Shown: positions 1-7,082, counted from the first letter of the stretch. The stretch is 9,436 nt of DNA from Caulobacteraceae bacterium (GCA_947452665.1 CANGEH010000062.1:1-9436); one strand, 5' to 3'. Numbers and translations are program-made. Notes: generated from the letters alone by a model not told the origin.

Positions 1-1
1 C

Positions 2-892
2 GGGCTGGAGTTTCCAGAGGCCGGTCAGGTGCTGTTTGATGAGCGCGACGTGACCTTTGCCAGTGCTGCGGCACGCCAGGTTGGGTTTGTGTTCCAGCAA
101 TATGCGCTGTTTCGGCACATGACTGTGGCCAAGAATGTCGCTTTTGGCCTTGATGTCCGCAAATCCGCAACCAAGCCGCCCAAGGCCGAAATCAACCGAA
201 GGGTCGATGAATTGCTGGGGCTGGTCGAGCTTGGCGGCCTGGGTGGGCGCTATCCGTCGCAATTGTCGGGTGGCCAGCGCCAGCGCGTGGCCCTAGCCCG
301 GGCGCTTGCCGTCTCTCCTGAGGTCTTGCTGTTGGACGAGCCGTTTGGCGCGCTTGATGCCACGGTACGCAAGTCGCTGCGCAAGGAACTGCGCCGTATC
401 CATAATGCCACCGGCGTCACGACCATATTTGTTACCCATGACCAAGAAGAGGCTCTGGATCTGGCCGACCGGGTCGCCATTCTCAATCTGGGTCAGATTG
501 AACAGGTCGGCACACCAGCCGAGGTCTATGATAATCCCGCCTCGGCCTTTGTTTGCGGCTTTGTCGGCGAGGCCAATCGGTTTGAAGGTCATGTTGAAAA
601 TGGTCGGTTTGTCAGCGGCGCGGTCAGTTTTCCAGCGACCACTGCACCGGGGCCAAAGCTTGGCTTTGTGCGGCCGCATGACCTGACCTTGTCGGTCGGC
701 GAAGAGGCGGGATTTGATCTGCATATTGACCGGGTCATCGCCCAGGGTCCCGTCATTCAGGTCGAGGCCAAGACCACAGATCATCGCCGCATTGATGTCG
801 CCTTTGCGCGCCAAGACGTCGCAAGCTTAACCGCGGGCACGACCATCCGCGTTACAGCCCGCAAGGCGCATCTGTTCGATCCGGCGGTTTAG
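2..892 (+). CDS. cysA: Sulfate/thiosulfate ABC transporter ATP-binding protein CysA (5' end outside window)
   Basis: This is the cytoplasmic ATPase that powers sulfate/thiosulfate import through the CysTW permease. The reading frame is open from base 2, so the protein is cut by the window edge; 296 residues remain of a family usually about 340-360 long. The Walker A loop is missing and must lie just upstream, because the visible part opens with GLEFPEAGQVLF, which normally follows it. Present in order are the Q-loop (GFVFQQYALF), the ABC signature (LSGGQRQRVALARALA), Walker B with D-loop (VLLLDEPFGALD) and the H-loop (FVTHDQEEALDLADRV). A C-terminal TOBE-like regulatory domain follows, with GFVRPHDLTL typical of CysA. 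The GTG at 29 is internal, not a true start. The other transporter subunits would be expected upstream. Assignment to sulfate rather than another CysA/PotA-like substrate rests on family resemblance; the ATPase call itself is very secure. Confidence 0.9.
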   Translation, partial: GLEFPEAGQVLFDERDVTFASAAARQVGFVFQQYALFRHMTVAKNVAFGLDVRKSATKPPKAEINRRVDELLGLVELGGLGGRYPSQLSGGQRQRVALARALAVSPEVLLLDEPFGALDATVRKSLRKELRRIHNATGVTTIFVTHDQEEALDLADRVAILNLGQIEQVGTPAEVYDNPASAFVCGFVGEANRFEGHVENGRFVSGAVSFPATTAPGPKLGFVRPHDLTLSVGEEAGFDLHIDRVIAQGPVIQVEAKTTDHRRIDVAFARQDVASLTAGTTIRVTARKAHLFDPAV

Positions 893-922
893 GAAAAGCC
901 CAGCGCTTTAAGATTGTAAAAT

Positions 923-939
923 CTAGCACTTAGTGCTAG
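923..939. promoter_or_regulatory. Perfect 17-bp palindrome, probable operator of the toxin-antitoxin module
   Basis: CTAGCACT-T-AGTGCTAG has 8-bp arms around a single central base with no mismatch, and lies 9-25 bases before the ATG at 948. Type II antitoxins of the XRE/HigA class normally repress their own operon by binding such a palindrome, and the second gene here encodes one. A -10-like TAAAAT (917-922) touches its left edge. Alternatively, TTGTAA (914-919) and TAGTGT (937-942), 17 bp apart, would place the palindrome in the promoter spacer. Either layout suits repression by steric block. The palindrome is seen; binding by the antitoxin is inferred. Confidence 0.7.
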
Positions 940-947
940 TGTTTCGC

Positions 948-1346
948 ATGTCGTCGGCAGGCTTGGATGATGTTCGTGTCTTTAAATCGGCTTGGTTCGC
1001 CAAGGCGGCCTCTAAGGCTCGGATTGCCGACACTGAGCTCTGTCAGGCCGTTGGTGCGCTAATAGCCGGTCAGGGTATCGACCTTGGCGGCGGTGTCTTT
1101 AAGAAGCGGCTCAATCAAAACCGTCATCGAAGTATCATCCTTGCCAAGGGTGGACGGTTTTGGATTTGCCAATTCCTGTTTGCCAAGAAGGACCGCAGCA
1201 ATATTGATGGCCAGGAATTGAAGGTATTTCGAGAGCTGGCACGTGCCTATGCCAACCTCTCCGCCTCACCATTGGCACAACTGATCGCAGCAAAAGATTT
1301 GATCGAAATCTGTCATGAGGATGCGAATGGCCAAGTTGAACTATAA
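948..1346 (+). CDS. RelE/HigB-like type II toxin (PF06296-type)
   Basis: Likely toxin of a type II toxin-antitoxin pair; RelE-fold relatives are mRNA interferases acting at the ribosome, but activity here is inferred. The 132-residue product carries the family landmarks: VRVFKSAWFAKAA at 9-21, the glycine turn DLGGGVFKKRL at 45-55, HRSIILAKGGRFWICQF at 60-76, and FAKKDRSNIDGQEL at 78-91. The C-terminal region (about 92-132) is helical-looking. The start is uncertain: GTG 933 and GTG 939 lie inside or at the edge of the operator palindrome, ATG 948 has no clear Shine-Dalgarno, and TTG 963 has only a close GGCAGG. Homologues usually begin close to the RVFK motif, so I favour ATG 948, with TTG 963 possible. 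The gene overlaps the antitoxin by 20 bases, the toxin-first order typical of higBA-like modules. Confidence 0.85.
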   Translation: MSSAGLDDVRVFKSAWFAKAASKARIADTELCQAVGALIAGQGIDLGGGVFKKRLNQNRHRSIILAKGGRFWICQFLFAKKDRSNIDGQELKVFRELARAYANLSASPLAQLIAAKDLIEICHEDANGQVEL

Positions 1347-1647
1347 AAGTAAGGCCCTTGAATCGGCGCATGTTTCGGCATCTTCGCTTATGCGCGTTGG
1401 CGTGATCGACAAGACGACCATGCGAGCCTTTGATCAAGATTGCCTGTCTGCTGCTACGCCCCTAACACCGGCGGATATCAAGCTGTTGCGTGAGCAAAAC
1501 CATGTCAGCCAGCCTGTTTTTGCGCGCTATCTGAATACCAGCGAGTCCACGGTCGAAAAATGGGAATCCGGCGCCAAGCGTCCAAGTGGCATGGCCTTGA
1601 AGCTCTTGTCTCTGGTTCAAAAGCATGGCCTTGAGGTCTTGGCCTAG
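1327..1647 (+). CDS. XRE/HigA-like antitoxin and likely autorepressor
   Basis: This 106-residue protein is the expected antitoxin partner of the preceding RelE-like gene. An N-terminal arm (residues 1-45, with VGVIDKTTMRAFDQDCL at 24-40) probably contacts the toxin. A Cro/C1-type helix-turn-helix follows at about 50-96: LTPADIKLLREQNHVSQ, then FARYLNTSESTVEKWESG, with recognition helix around STVEKWE. The ending KLLSLVQKHGLEVLA is characteristic of antitoxins paired with this toxin family. In-frame ATGs exist at 1315, 1321 and 1327. GAGG at 1317-1320 sits 6 bases before ATG 1327 and has no usable spacing to the other two, so 1327 is chosen. The start lies inside the toxin gene, implying coupled translation. 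It probably represses the operon through the palindrome at 923-939. Its stop codon overlaps that of the convergent gene on the other strand. Confidence 0.88.
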   Translation: MAKLNYKSKALESAHVSASSLMRVGVIDKTTMRAFDQDCLSAATPLTPADIKLLREQNHVSQPVFARYLNTSESTVEKWESGAKRPSGMALKLLSLVQKHGLEVLA

Positions 1648-2420
1648 CCTCCTAGGGCCCGCGCATTGAAGCTCTGCAGGTCGGCCCAGGCCTTTTTCTT
1701 GGCGGTCGATTGTTGCAACAGAAAGCTTGGGGTCATGGTGACAAGGGCTGGCAGGGTCTGGCCCTGATCGCTGGCGGTCCAGTCAAACCACTGACCGCGC
1801 AAGGCCAAAATGCCGTCCTCTCGGCCCAGCATGGCGCGGGCAGATGCAGCCCCGAGCAATAACAAATACTGTGGCTGGATCAGGCGAATGGCGCGCTCCA
1901 AGAAGGGCTGGCAGATTTTTTGCTCGGCAAGGCTAGGCGCACGACCGCCGGGCGGCTGCCAAAACACGGTATGGGTCAGGATGCAGCGGTCCTTGAGGCC
2001 CGCGGCCTGCAACATACGTTCAAGCAATTGGCCCTCGGGTCCGGGCCTTGCCTCGGTCTCGTCTTCGGCAAGCGGGGCCTCGGCAATAATCATGATGTTG
2101 GAGGGCACAAGGCCGCGCCACAAGACCGGCTGGTGCGCTAGATTGCGGCGCAGACCACAGCCTTCAAAGCCGCGCAAGGCCTCGGTAAGGGCCTCGAGGG
2201 TCTGGGCCCCAGCCGCAAGGCTCTTGGCCTGTTCGAGCGCGGCGGTCTCGTCGCTGACGCGCTGCTGGGCTGGATTTGCTGGACGGGCCGCCACAAGGCT
2301 TGCGACCGGCGACGGCGCCGGCCGGATCAGGCGTGCAGCTTCGGCCAGCCGATTGACCGGCGCGTCTTCCAGACACACATCGATTCCCGCATCCGCCCAG
2401 AATGCCAACAGGCTTTCCAT
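1644..2420 (-). CDS. Divergent family-4 uracil-DNA glycosylase-like protein
   Basis: The product belongs to the UDG superfamily, closest to the alphaproteobacterial family-4 (UdgA-like) enzymes that remove uracil from DNA. In the long form (TTG start 2459, 271 aa) the core spans residues about 90-270: FEGCGLRR (98-105), NIMIIAEAPL (121-130), a GPEGQLLERML segment, VFWQPPGGR (165-173), KICQPFLERAI (181-191), LLLLGAASARAMLG, ILALRGQWFDW, and TMTPSFLLQQ near the end. Three places normally conserved differ: GEAPG reads AEAPL, RPPGNR reads QPPGGR, and the late HPAYLL-type motif reads TPSFLL, with Thr in place of the His. Cysteines at 101 and 183 match cluster positions; others are uncertain. Activity may therefore be lost or changed. 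ATG 2420 (residue 14 of the long form) is preferred because homologues tend to begin at MESLLAFWADAGID; TTG 2459 remains possible. It is divergent from ETF-QO and convergent with the antitoxin. Confidence 0.82.
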   Translation of the reverse strand: MESLLAFWADAGIDVCLEDAPVNRLAEAARLIRPAPSPVASLVAARPANPAQQRVSDETAALEQAKSLAAGAQTLEALTEALRGFEGCGLRRNLAHQPVLWRGLVPSNIMIIAEAPLAEDETEARPGPEGQLLERMLQAAGLKDRCILTHTVFWQPPGGRAPSLAEQKICQPFLERAIRLIQPQYLLLLGAASARAMLGREDGILALRGQWFDWTASDQGQTLPALVTMTPSFLLQQSTAKKKAWADLQSFNARALGG

Positions 2421-2548
2421 GGCGCTATGGTCGGAACGGAAGGGCGTCGTCGGGGTCAAATCTGGCTCGCAAACAGGGTGCAGAAGCGGAAGCTTGGCCG
2501 CAGGGGCAAGAAAACATCAAGAAACAGGCATGCGATCAGGGATTGCTC

Positions 2549-2578
2549 TTGACCGCGAACGCTCCACCTTCCGATAAG
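2549..2578 (+). promoter_or_regulatory. Candidate sigma-70 promoter for the ETF-QO gene
   Basis: TTGACC (2549-2554) resembles the -35 consensus at five of six positions. GATAAG (2573-2578), 18 bp downstream, matches the -10 at four of six. Transcription would start near 2585 and leave a leader of about 55 bases before the ATG at 2640. The region 2421-2639 separates divergent genes, so it must hold promoters for both; I saw no convincing one for the minus strand. Prediction by eye only. Confidence 0.4.
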
Positions 2579-2639
2579 TTGCTGCAAGGATCAATGGCGC
2601 GTCGCTTCTGTGGCGCAAACTATTTTGAGGGGCCTGAAC

Positions 2640-4313
2640 ATGAGCGAAGCGATCGAACGCGAAGCGATGGATTATGATGTGGTTATTGTCGGCGGTGGCC
2701 CTTCGGGCCTGTCGGCAGCGATCCGTTTAAAACAAATGGCCGCCGAAGCGGGCAGCGAGATTTCCGTCGCCCTGCTTGAAAAGGGCTCTGAGGTCGGCGC
2801 GCATATTCTGTCAGGCGCTGTGATCGATCCCAAGGCCCTGGGCGAACTGTTCCCAGACTGGAAGGCCATGGGCGCACCGCTCGAGACCCCGGTGACCAAG
2901 GACCGGTTCTTGGTGCTCGGGCCAAAGGGCGAATTGTCCCTGCCCATGTTTGCCATGCCGCCCTTTATGCATAATCACGGCTGCTATATCGCCTCTTTGG
3001 CCAATCTGACCCGCTGGCTCGCGGCGCAGGCCGAAGAGCTTGGCGTTGAAATCTATCCAGGCTTTGCCGCCTCGGACCTGACCTGGCGCGAGGACGGTTC
3101 GGTCAAGGGCGTGATTGTCGGTGTGGTCGGCATTGGCAAGGATGGCGTCAAAAAGCCGGACTATCAGCCCGGCATGGAGCTGAACGGCAAATATGTCTTT
3201 ATTGCTGAAGGCGTGCGCGGCTCACTGGCCAAGGTCCTGATCAATAGGTTTGAGCTGGACAAGAATAGCGAACCGCAAAAATTTGGTCTGGGCATTAAGG
3301 AGCTATGGCAGGTCACGCCAGACAAGCACCAGCCAGGCCTTGCCCAGCACAGCACCGGTTGGCCGTTGGACAATAATACCGGCGGCGGCAGCTTTATGTA
3401 CCATTTTGGCGATAACTACGTCTCGGTCGGCTATGTCGTGCACCTGAACTATAAGAACCCGAACCTATCGCCGTTTGACGAGTTCCAGCGCTTTAAGCAG
3501 CACCCAAGCGTGCGCCCGCACCTCGAAGGCGGCAAGCGTATTGCTTATGGCGCGCGGGCCATTACCGAGGGCGGCTATCAGTCTGTGCCCAAGCTGACCT
3601 TCCCAGGCGGGGCCTTGATCGGCTGTTCGGCCGGGTTTGTGAATGTGCCACGCATCAAGGGCAGCCATAATGCCATGAAGACCGGCATGATGGCCGCCGA
3701 ACAGGCGTTTGCGGCCATTACGGCCGGACGTGAAGGCGATGAATTGGTCGAATACCAGGCCGCCTATGAGGCCTCATGGGTGGCTAAGGAGCTGAAGCTG
3801 GTTCGTAATGCCAAGCCCTTGCTGTCGCGTTTCGGCACCTTCCTTGGCGGAGCACTGGGCATGTTCGACATGTGGTGCAATACATTGCTTGGCGGCTTTT
3901 CCTTCTTTGGCACCATGAAGCATGGCAAGCCGGATTATGCCTATACGGGCCTAGCCAAGGATTATGAGCCGATCGTCTATCCCAAGCCCGATGGCGTGAT
4001 CAGTTTTGACAAGTTGTCCAGCGTCTTCCTCTCAGCCACCAATCATGAAGAAGACCAGCCGGCGCATCTGACCTTGAAAGATGCCAGCGTGCCGATTGCC
4101 GTCAATCTGCCCAAATATGGCGAGCCAGCCCGGCTTTATTGCCCCGCGGGTGTGTATGAGGTCTTGTATGACGAGGCCGGCAATAATCCGCGCTTCCAGA
4201 TCAATGCCCAAAACTGCGTGCATTGCAAAACCTGCGACATCAAGGATCCGTCGCAGAATATCAATTGGACCTGTCCAGAGGGCGGTGGCGGGCCCAATTA
4301 TCCGAACATGTAA
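2640..4313 (+). CDS. Electron transfer flavoprotein-ubiquinone oxidoreductase (ETF-QO)
   Basis: This inner-membrane-associated flavo-iron-sulfur enzyme takes electrons from reduced ETF, loaded by acyl-CoA and other dehydrogenases, and passes them to ubiquinone. The 557-residue product has the full domain order: an N-terminal Rossmann FAD-binding motif (VVIVGGGPSGLSAA at about 14-27), a central FAD/quinone region (YVSVGYVVHLNYKNP; GGALIGCSAGFVNVPRIKGSH), and a C-terminal ferredoxin-like domain. Cys501 (CPAGVYE), Cys526, Cys529 and Cys532 (NCVHCKTC) have the 25-3-3 spacing of the known [4Fe-4S] ligands; Cys545 is in the conserved TCPEGGGGPNYP tail. Length matches the family. ATG 2640 is chosen over the in-frame GTG at 2610 because GAGGGG (2627-2632) ends 7 bases before it. 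The gene runs divergently from the glycosylase-like gene and is followed by a hairpin at 4337-4358. No defect seen. Confidence 0.97.
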   Translation: MSEAIEREAMDYDVVIVGGGPSGLSAAIRLKQMAAEAGSEISVALLEKGSEVGAHILSGAVIDPKALGELFPDWKAMGAPLETPVTKDRFLVLGPKGELSLPMFAMPPFMHNHGCYIASLANLTRWLAAQAEELGVEIYPGFAASDLTWREDGSVKGVIVGVVGIGKDGVKKPDYQPGMELNGKYVFIAEGVRGSLAKVLINRFELDKNSEPQKFGLGIKELWQVTPDKHQPGLAQHSTGWPLDNNTGGGSFMYHFGDNYVSVGYVVHLNYKNPNLSPFDEFQRFKQHPSVRPHLEGGKRIAYGARAITEGGYQSVPKLTFPGGALIGCSAGFVNVPRIKGSHNAMKTGMMAAEQAFAAITAGREGDELVEYQAAYEASWVAKELKLVRNAKPLLSRFGTFLGGALGMFDMWCNTLLGGFSFFGTMKHGKPDYAYTGLAKDYEPIVYPKPDGVISFDKLSSVFLSATNHEEDQPAHLTLKDASVPIAVNLPKYGEPARLYCPAGVYEVLYDEAGNNPRFQINAQNCVHCKTCDIKDPSQNINWTCPEGGGGPNYPNM

Positions 4314-4336
4314 AGGCCAAGATTCGCGGTAAGATG

Positions 4337-4358
4337 GGACCCGGCGAAAACCGGGTCC
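4337..4358 (+). terminator. GC-rich hairpin after the ETF-QO gene, terminator or attenuator
   Basis: GGACCCGG (4337-4344), loop CGAAAA (4345-4350) and CCGGGTCC (4351-4358) form a perfect 8-bp stem, 23 bases after the ETF-QO stop. It is followed by TTGCTACT rather than a U-run, so termination by the intrinsic route would be weak. It lies only 17 bases before ATG 4376, and I see no promoter between the hairpin and that gene, so partial read-through into the TPR gene is likely. Confidence 0.5.
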
Positions 4359-4375
4359 TTGCTACTCAACGCAAA

Positions 4376-6181
4376 ATGGCTAAGCCTATATCCATGATGA
4401 TGATCCCGTATCGCAGCCTTCGTGTTTCGGTAGCCTTGAGCGCCGTTCTTTTGCTGGGGGCATGTGCCGCCGTAAAACCCTTGCCGCCGATTGCCGGCCT
4501 TGATGGGCCCAGTCAGGATGGCGCGCTCTATGGGCTTGTTCTGGCGGGTCAGGCGGCCGCCATAGCGGGACAAAATCAGGACGCAGCGGACTATTTTGCC
4601 CAGGCAAAGGCGCTGGATCCGGAAAACAGCCAATTGGGCGAGCGCGCCTTTGGCATGGCCCTGATGTCTGGCAATGTGCCTCAGGCCGCGCAACTGGCCA
4701 GCGCCATGCCCAAGACCGATAGCCCCGTGCGTGGCTTGGCGATCTTGACCCAGGCCGTCAATGCTTTGGCCAGTGATCCGGCAAGCACCGGCGCCAAGAC
4801 CGCAGCCAGCCTTTTGGCCAGTAATGAGGTTACCGGCCCTTATCGCAATTCATCCCTGTTATTGCTGCCCTTGGCCGCTGCAGCAGCCGGGGATTGGGAC
4901 GCTGGCCTGGCCCTACCAGCCTCTGAAGGCAATACGGCCGTGGCCCTGTTTGCCCAGGCCAATCAAGCACTTTTGTACGAGCGGGCAGGCCGCAAGGCTG
5001 ATGCCGCTAAGCTTTATCAGGCCCTGATGGCGGCCGATCAGGGGGGTAATTACCTCACCCTTGCCTATGGCGCCTTTCTCGAACGCCAGGGGCAACGTCA
5101 AGATGCCAAGGATATTTATCAGGCTGCGCTGTTGGGCGATCCGCAAAACCAGATCGCCAAGGAGGCCTTGAGCCGCCTTCAGGCCCGCAAGCCTGCGCCG
5201 CCTTTGGCCAGTATCCGCCAGACCGCAGCCTCGATCATGTTGGCCTCGGCCGTGGCCTCGTCCAATCAAAGGCAGCCTCAGGCCGGCCTGATCTTTACCC
5301 AATTGGCCTTAAGGCTCGATCCCAAGCGTGATGAAGCCATTTTAATGGCTGGCGAGCTTTTGGGCATGAATAAGGACCCAGGCGGCGCCCGCAGCATGTT
5401 TGCCAAGATACCGGCAAAATCGCCGCAATATACACAGGCCCGCGCCCGCATGATCTGGAGCCTGAACCAGGCGGGCGATACCGAGGCGGCGATTGCCTTG
5501 GCCCGCGAGACGGTCGCCAAGAGCCCAGACGATGTTTTAGCCCTGACCACCCTTGCCGATATCTTGCGCGTCAATTCGCTGTTTGAGGAATCGATTATTG
5601 CGGTCAACCAGGTCATGGCCAAGAAGGCTGAGCCCAGTTGGGGCGATTATTTCAGCCGCGGCATGTCACTGGACCGGGCTGGACGCTGGCCGGAGGCCGA
5701 GCAGGACTTGAAAAAGGCCCTGACCCTCAACCCCAATGAACCAGATCTGCAAAACTATCTTGGCTATTCCTGGATCGAGCGAGGGGTCAGCCTCAGTCAA
5801 GCCATGGAACTGGTCAAGCGCGCGGTCGAGGCAAGGCCAGACTCGGGTGCCATTACCGACTCCCTCGGCTGGGGCTATTATAAGCTCGGTGATTTCAAGC
5901 AGGCGGTCGAGTTACTCGAACGCGCCGCCCAACTCGACGCCAGTGACCCTGATCTGAATAATCATCTTGGTGATGCCTATTGGCGCACAGGCCGCAAGAT
6001 TGAGGCCCAATTTCAGTGGAACCGAGTCTTGACCCTATCGCCAAGCGACAAGCTAACGGCTGAGGTCGATGCCAAGCTGTTAACGGGTCTGCCGCCGTTC
6101 GAGCCTGTGCCCTTGGCTCCAAAAGCGCCGCTTGAGCCGACCAAGCCGCCCGTCCTGCCCAAGGGCGGAACGGCCACGTGA
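4376..6181 (+). CDS. TPR-repeat lipoprotein
   Basis: A 601-residue tetratricopeptide-repeat protein, probably anchored by lipid in the envelope. The N-terminus is a lipoprotein signal: basic MAKPISMMMIPYRSLR, hydrophobic VSVALSAVLLL, then the lipobox LGAC with Cys30. Residue 31 onward is alanine-rich helix-turn-helix sequence consistent with degenerate TPRs. Clear repeats occur at about 421-454 (WGDYFSRGMSLDRAGRWPEA), 457-488 (LGYSWIERG...VEARPDS), 492-523 (LGWGYYKLGDFKQAVELLER) and 526-557 (LGDAYWRTGRKIEAQFQWNR). A proline-rich tail (LPPFEPVPLAPKAP) ends the protein. TPR arrays mediate protein-protein contacts; the partner is unknown. ATG 4376 or the run of ATGs at 4394-4400 could start it, none with a good Shine-Dalgarno; the frame is open further upstream but overlaps ETF-QO without a signal peptide. 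Its stop overlaps the ispE start. As I recall, proteins of this type are common beside ispE in alphaproteobacteria. Confidence 0.9.
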   Translation: MAKPISMMMIPYRSLRVSVALSAVLLLGACAAVKPLPPIAGLDGPSQDGALYGLVLAGQAAAIAGQNQDAADYFAQAKALDPENSQLGERAFGMALMSGNVPQAAQLASAMPKTDSPVRGLAILTQAVNALASDPASTGAKTAASLLASNEVTGPYRNSSLLLLPLAAAAAGDWDAGLALPASEGNTAVALFAQANQALLYERAGRKADAAKLYQALMAADQGGNYLTLAYGAFLERQGQRQDAKDIYQAALLGDPQNQIAKEALSRLQARKPAPPLASIRQTAASIMLASAVASSNQRQPQAGLIFTQLALRLDPKRDEAILMAGELLGMNKDPGGARSMFAKIPAKSPQYTQARARMIWSLNQAGDTEAAIALARETVAKSPDDVLALTTLADILRVNSLFEESIIAVNQVMAKKAEPSWGDYFSRGMSLDRAGRWPEAEQDLKKALTLNPNEPDLQNYLGYSWIERGVSLSQAMELVKRAVEARPDSGAITDSLGWGYYKLGDFKQAVELLERAAQLDASDPDLNNHLGDAYWRTGRKIEAQFQWNRVLTLSPSDKLTAEVDAKLLTGLPPFEPVPLAPKAPLEPTKPPVLPKGGTAT

Positions 6182-7071
6182 CCCTAGCGGCGTTTGCTCC
6201 GGCCAAGATTAATCTTTACCTGCACGTCGGCCCTTTGGCCTCAGACGGCTATCACCCGCTCTCCAGCCTGATGGTGTTTGCCGATATTGGCGATCATGTT
6301 TCGATTGAGGCGGCTGATGCCTTGAGCATTGAACTGGACGGGCCGTTTGCCCAGGCCTTGCTCGATCAAGACCTCAATAGCAATCTGGTTACCAAGGCGG
6401 TCTATAAGATATTGGCGGCGGCGGGCGGGCCCATGCCGCCCTTTCGCTTGCTGCTGAATAAGCTCTTACCCGTTGGTTCCGGTATGGGCGGCGGCTCCAG
6501 CGATGCCGGGGCGACCTTGCGGCTCTTGCGCAGCGCCCTGACCCTCAAGATTAGCGATCAGGCCCTTCAGGACATGGCTGCCAGCCTGGGCAGCGATGGG
6601 GCTGCGTGTTTGTGGGGCGAACCGGTCTTGGCGCAGGGGCGCGGTGAGCAGATCAGCCCGATCACAGGCCTGCCACCGCTCCATGCCGTTCTGGTCAATC
6701 CTGGCGTCGAATGTAATACGGGCGCGGTGTTTGCCGCCTATGACGCGGCAGGGGCAGGGGGCGATACCTGGGCGCCAGACTTGTCGAGTGCCTTTACCAG
6801 CCTAGAAGAGACGGCGGCGTTTTTGAGCTATTGCCGCAATGATCTTGAAGCCCCGGCCATAGCCCTGTGCCCTGAAATTGCCGAGGTACTGGCGGCTTTG
6901 AGGTATGAGTCCGAAACCCTATTGGCGCGGATGTCGGGATCGGGCGCGACCTGTTTTGCTCTATGTGCCAGCGATATTGAGGCCCAGGGTCTGGCGCAAA
7001 AGATTGAAGCGGCCCAGCCGCATTGGTGGGTGAGGGCCTGCCAGCTTGGCGGTCCTTGGCCCGTGAGCTAA
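6178..7071 (+). CDS. ispE: 4-diphosphocytidyl-2-C-methyl-D-erythritol kinase
   Basis: IspE phosphorylates the 2-hydroxyl of CDP-methylerythritol using ATP, a cytoplasmic step in the MEP route to isoprenoids. The 297-residue product is a complete GHMP kinase: AFAPAKINLYLHVG at 5-18 with the conserved Lys10, DGYHPLSSLMVFADIGD at 23-39, the glycine-rich ATP loop LPVGSGMGGGSSDAGA at 97-112, the catalytic Asp140 in LGSDGAACLWG, and the C-terminal MSGSGATCFALC at 252-263. Around the catalytic Asp the usual GADVP reads GSDGA, a modest departure. The start is GTG 6178, whose GTGA overlaps the TGA of the TPR gene. This implies one transcript and translational coupling; AAGGGCGGA (6161-6169) is a usable Shine-Dalgarno. 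The length fits the family and no other start reaches the AKIN motif. Confidence 0.96.
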   Translation: MTLAAFAPAKINLYLHVGPLASDGYHPLSSLMVFADIGDHVSIEAADALSIELDGPFAQALLDQDLNSNLVTKAVYKILAAAGGPMPPFRLLLNKLLPVGSGMGGGSSDAGATLRLLRSALTLKISDQALQDMAASLGSDGAACLWGEPVLAQGRGEQISPITGLPPLHAVLVNPGVECNTGAVFAAYDAAGAGGDTWAPDLSSAFTSLEETAAFLSYCRNDLEAPAIALCPEIAEVLAALRYESETLLARMSGSGATCFALCASDIEAQGLAQKIEAAQPHWWVRACQLGGPWPVS

Positions 7072-7082
7072 CGGACAACGAA

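Noticed and set aside
293..814. Long minus-strand open frame inside cysA
   Set aside because: A shadow of the cysA coding frame; its translation has no recognisable domain and no start signals.
895..909. AAAGC-CCAGC-GCTTT hairpin after cysA as a terminator
   Set aside because: Only five pairs, AU-rich and with no U-run; too weak to call.
1810..2577. 255-codon plus-strand open frame opposite the glycosylase-like gene
   Set aside because: Its product is Arg/Ser/Ala-rich low-complexity sequence typical of an antisense frame in GC-rich DNA, while the minus-strand frame shows clear UDG motifs.
4223..4375. Upstream extension of the TPR gene overlapping ETF-QO
   Set aside because: It would bury the lipoprotein signal peptide inside the protein and overlap the conserved ETF-QO iron-sulfur domain.
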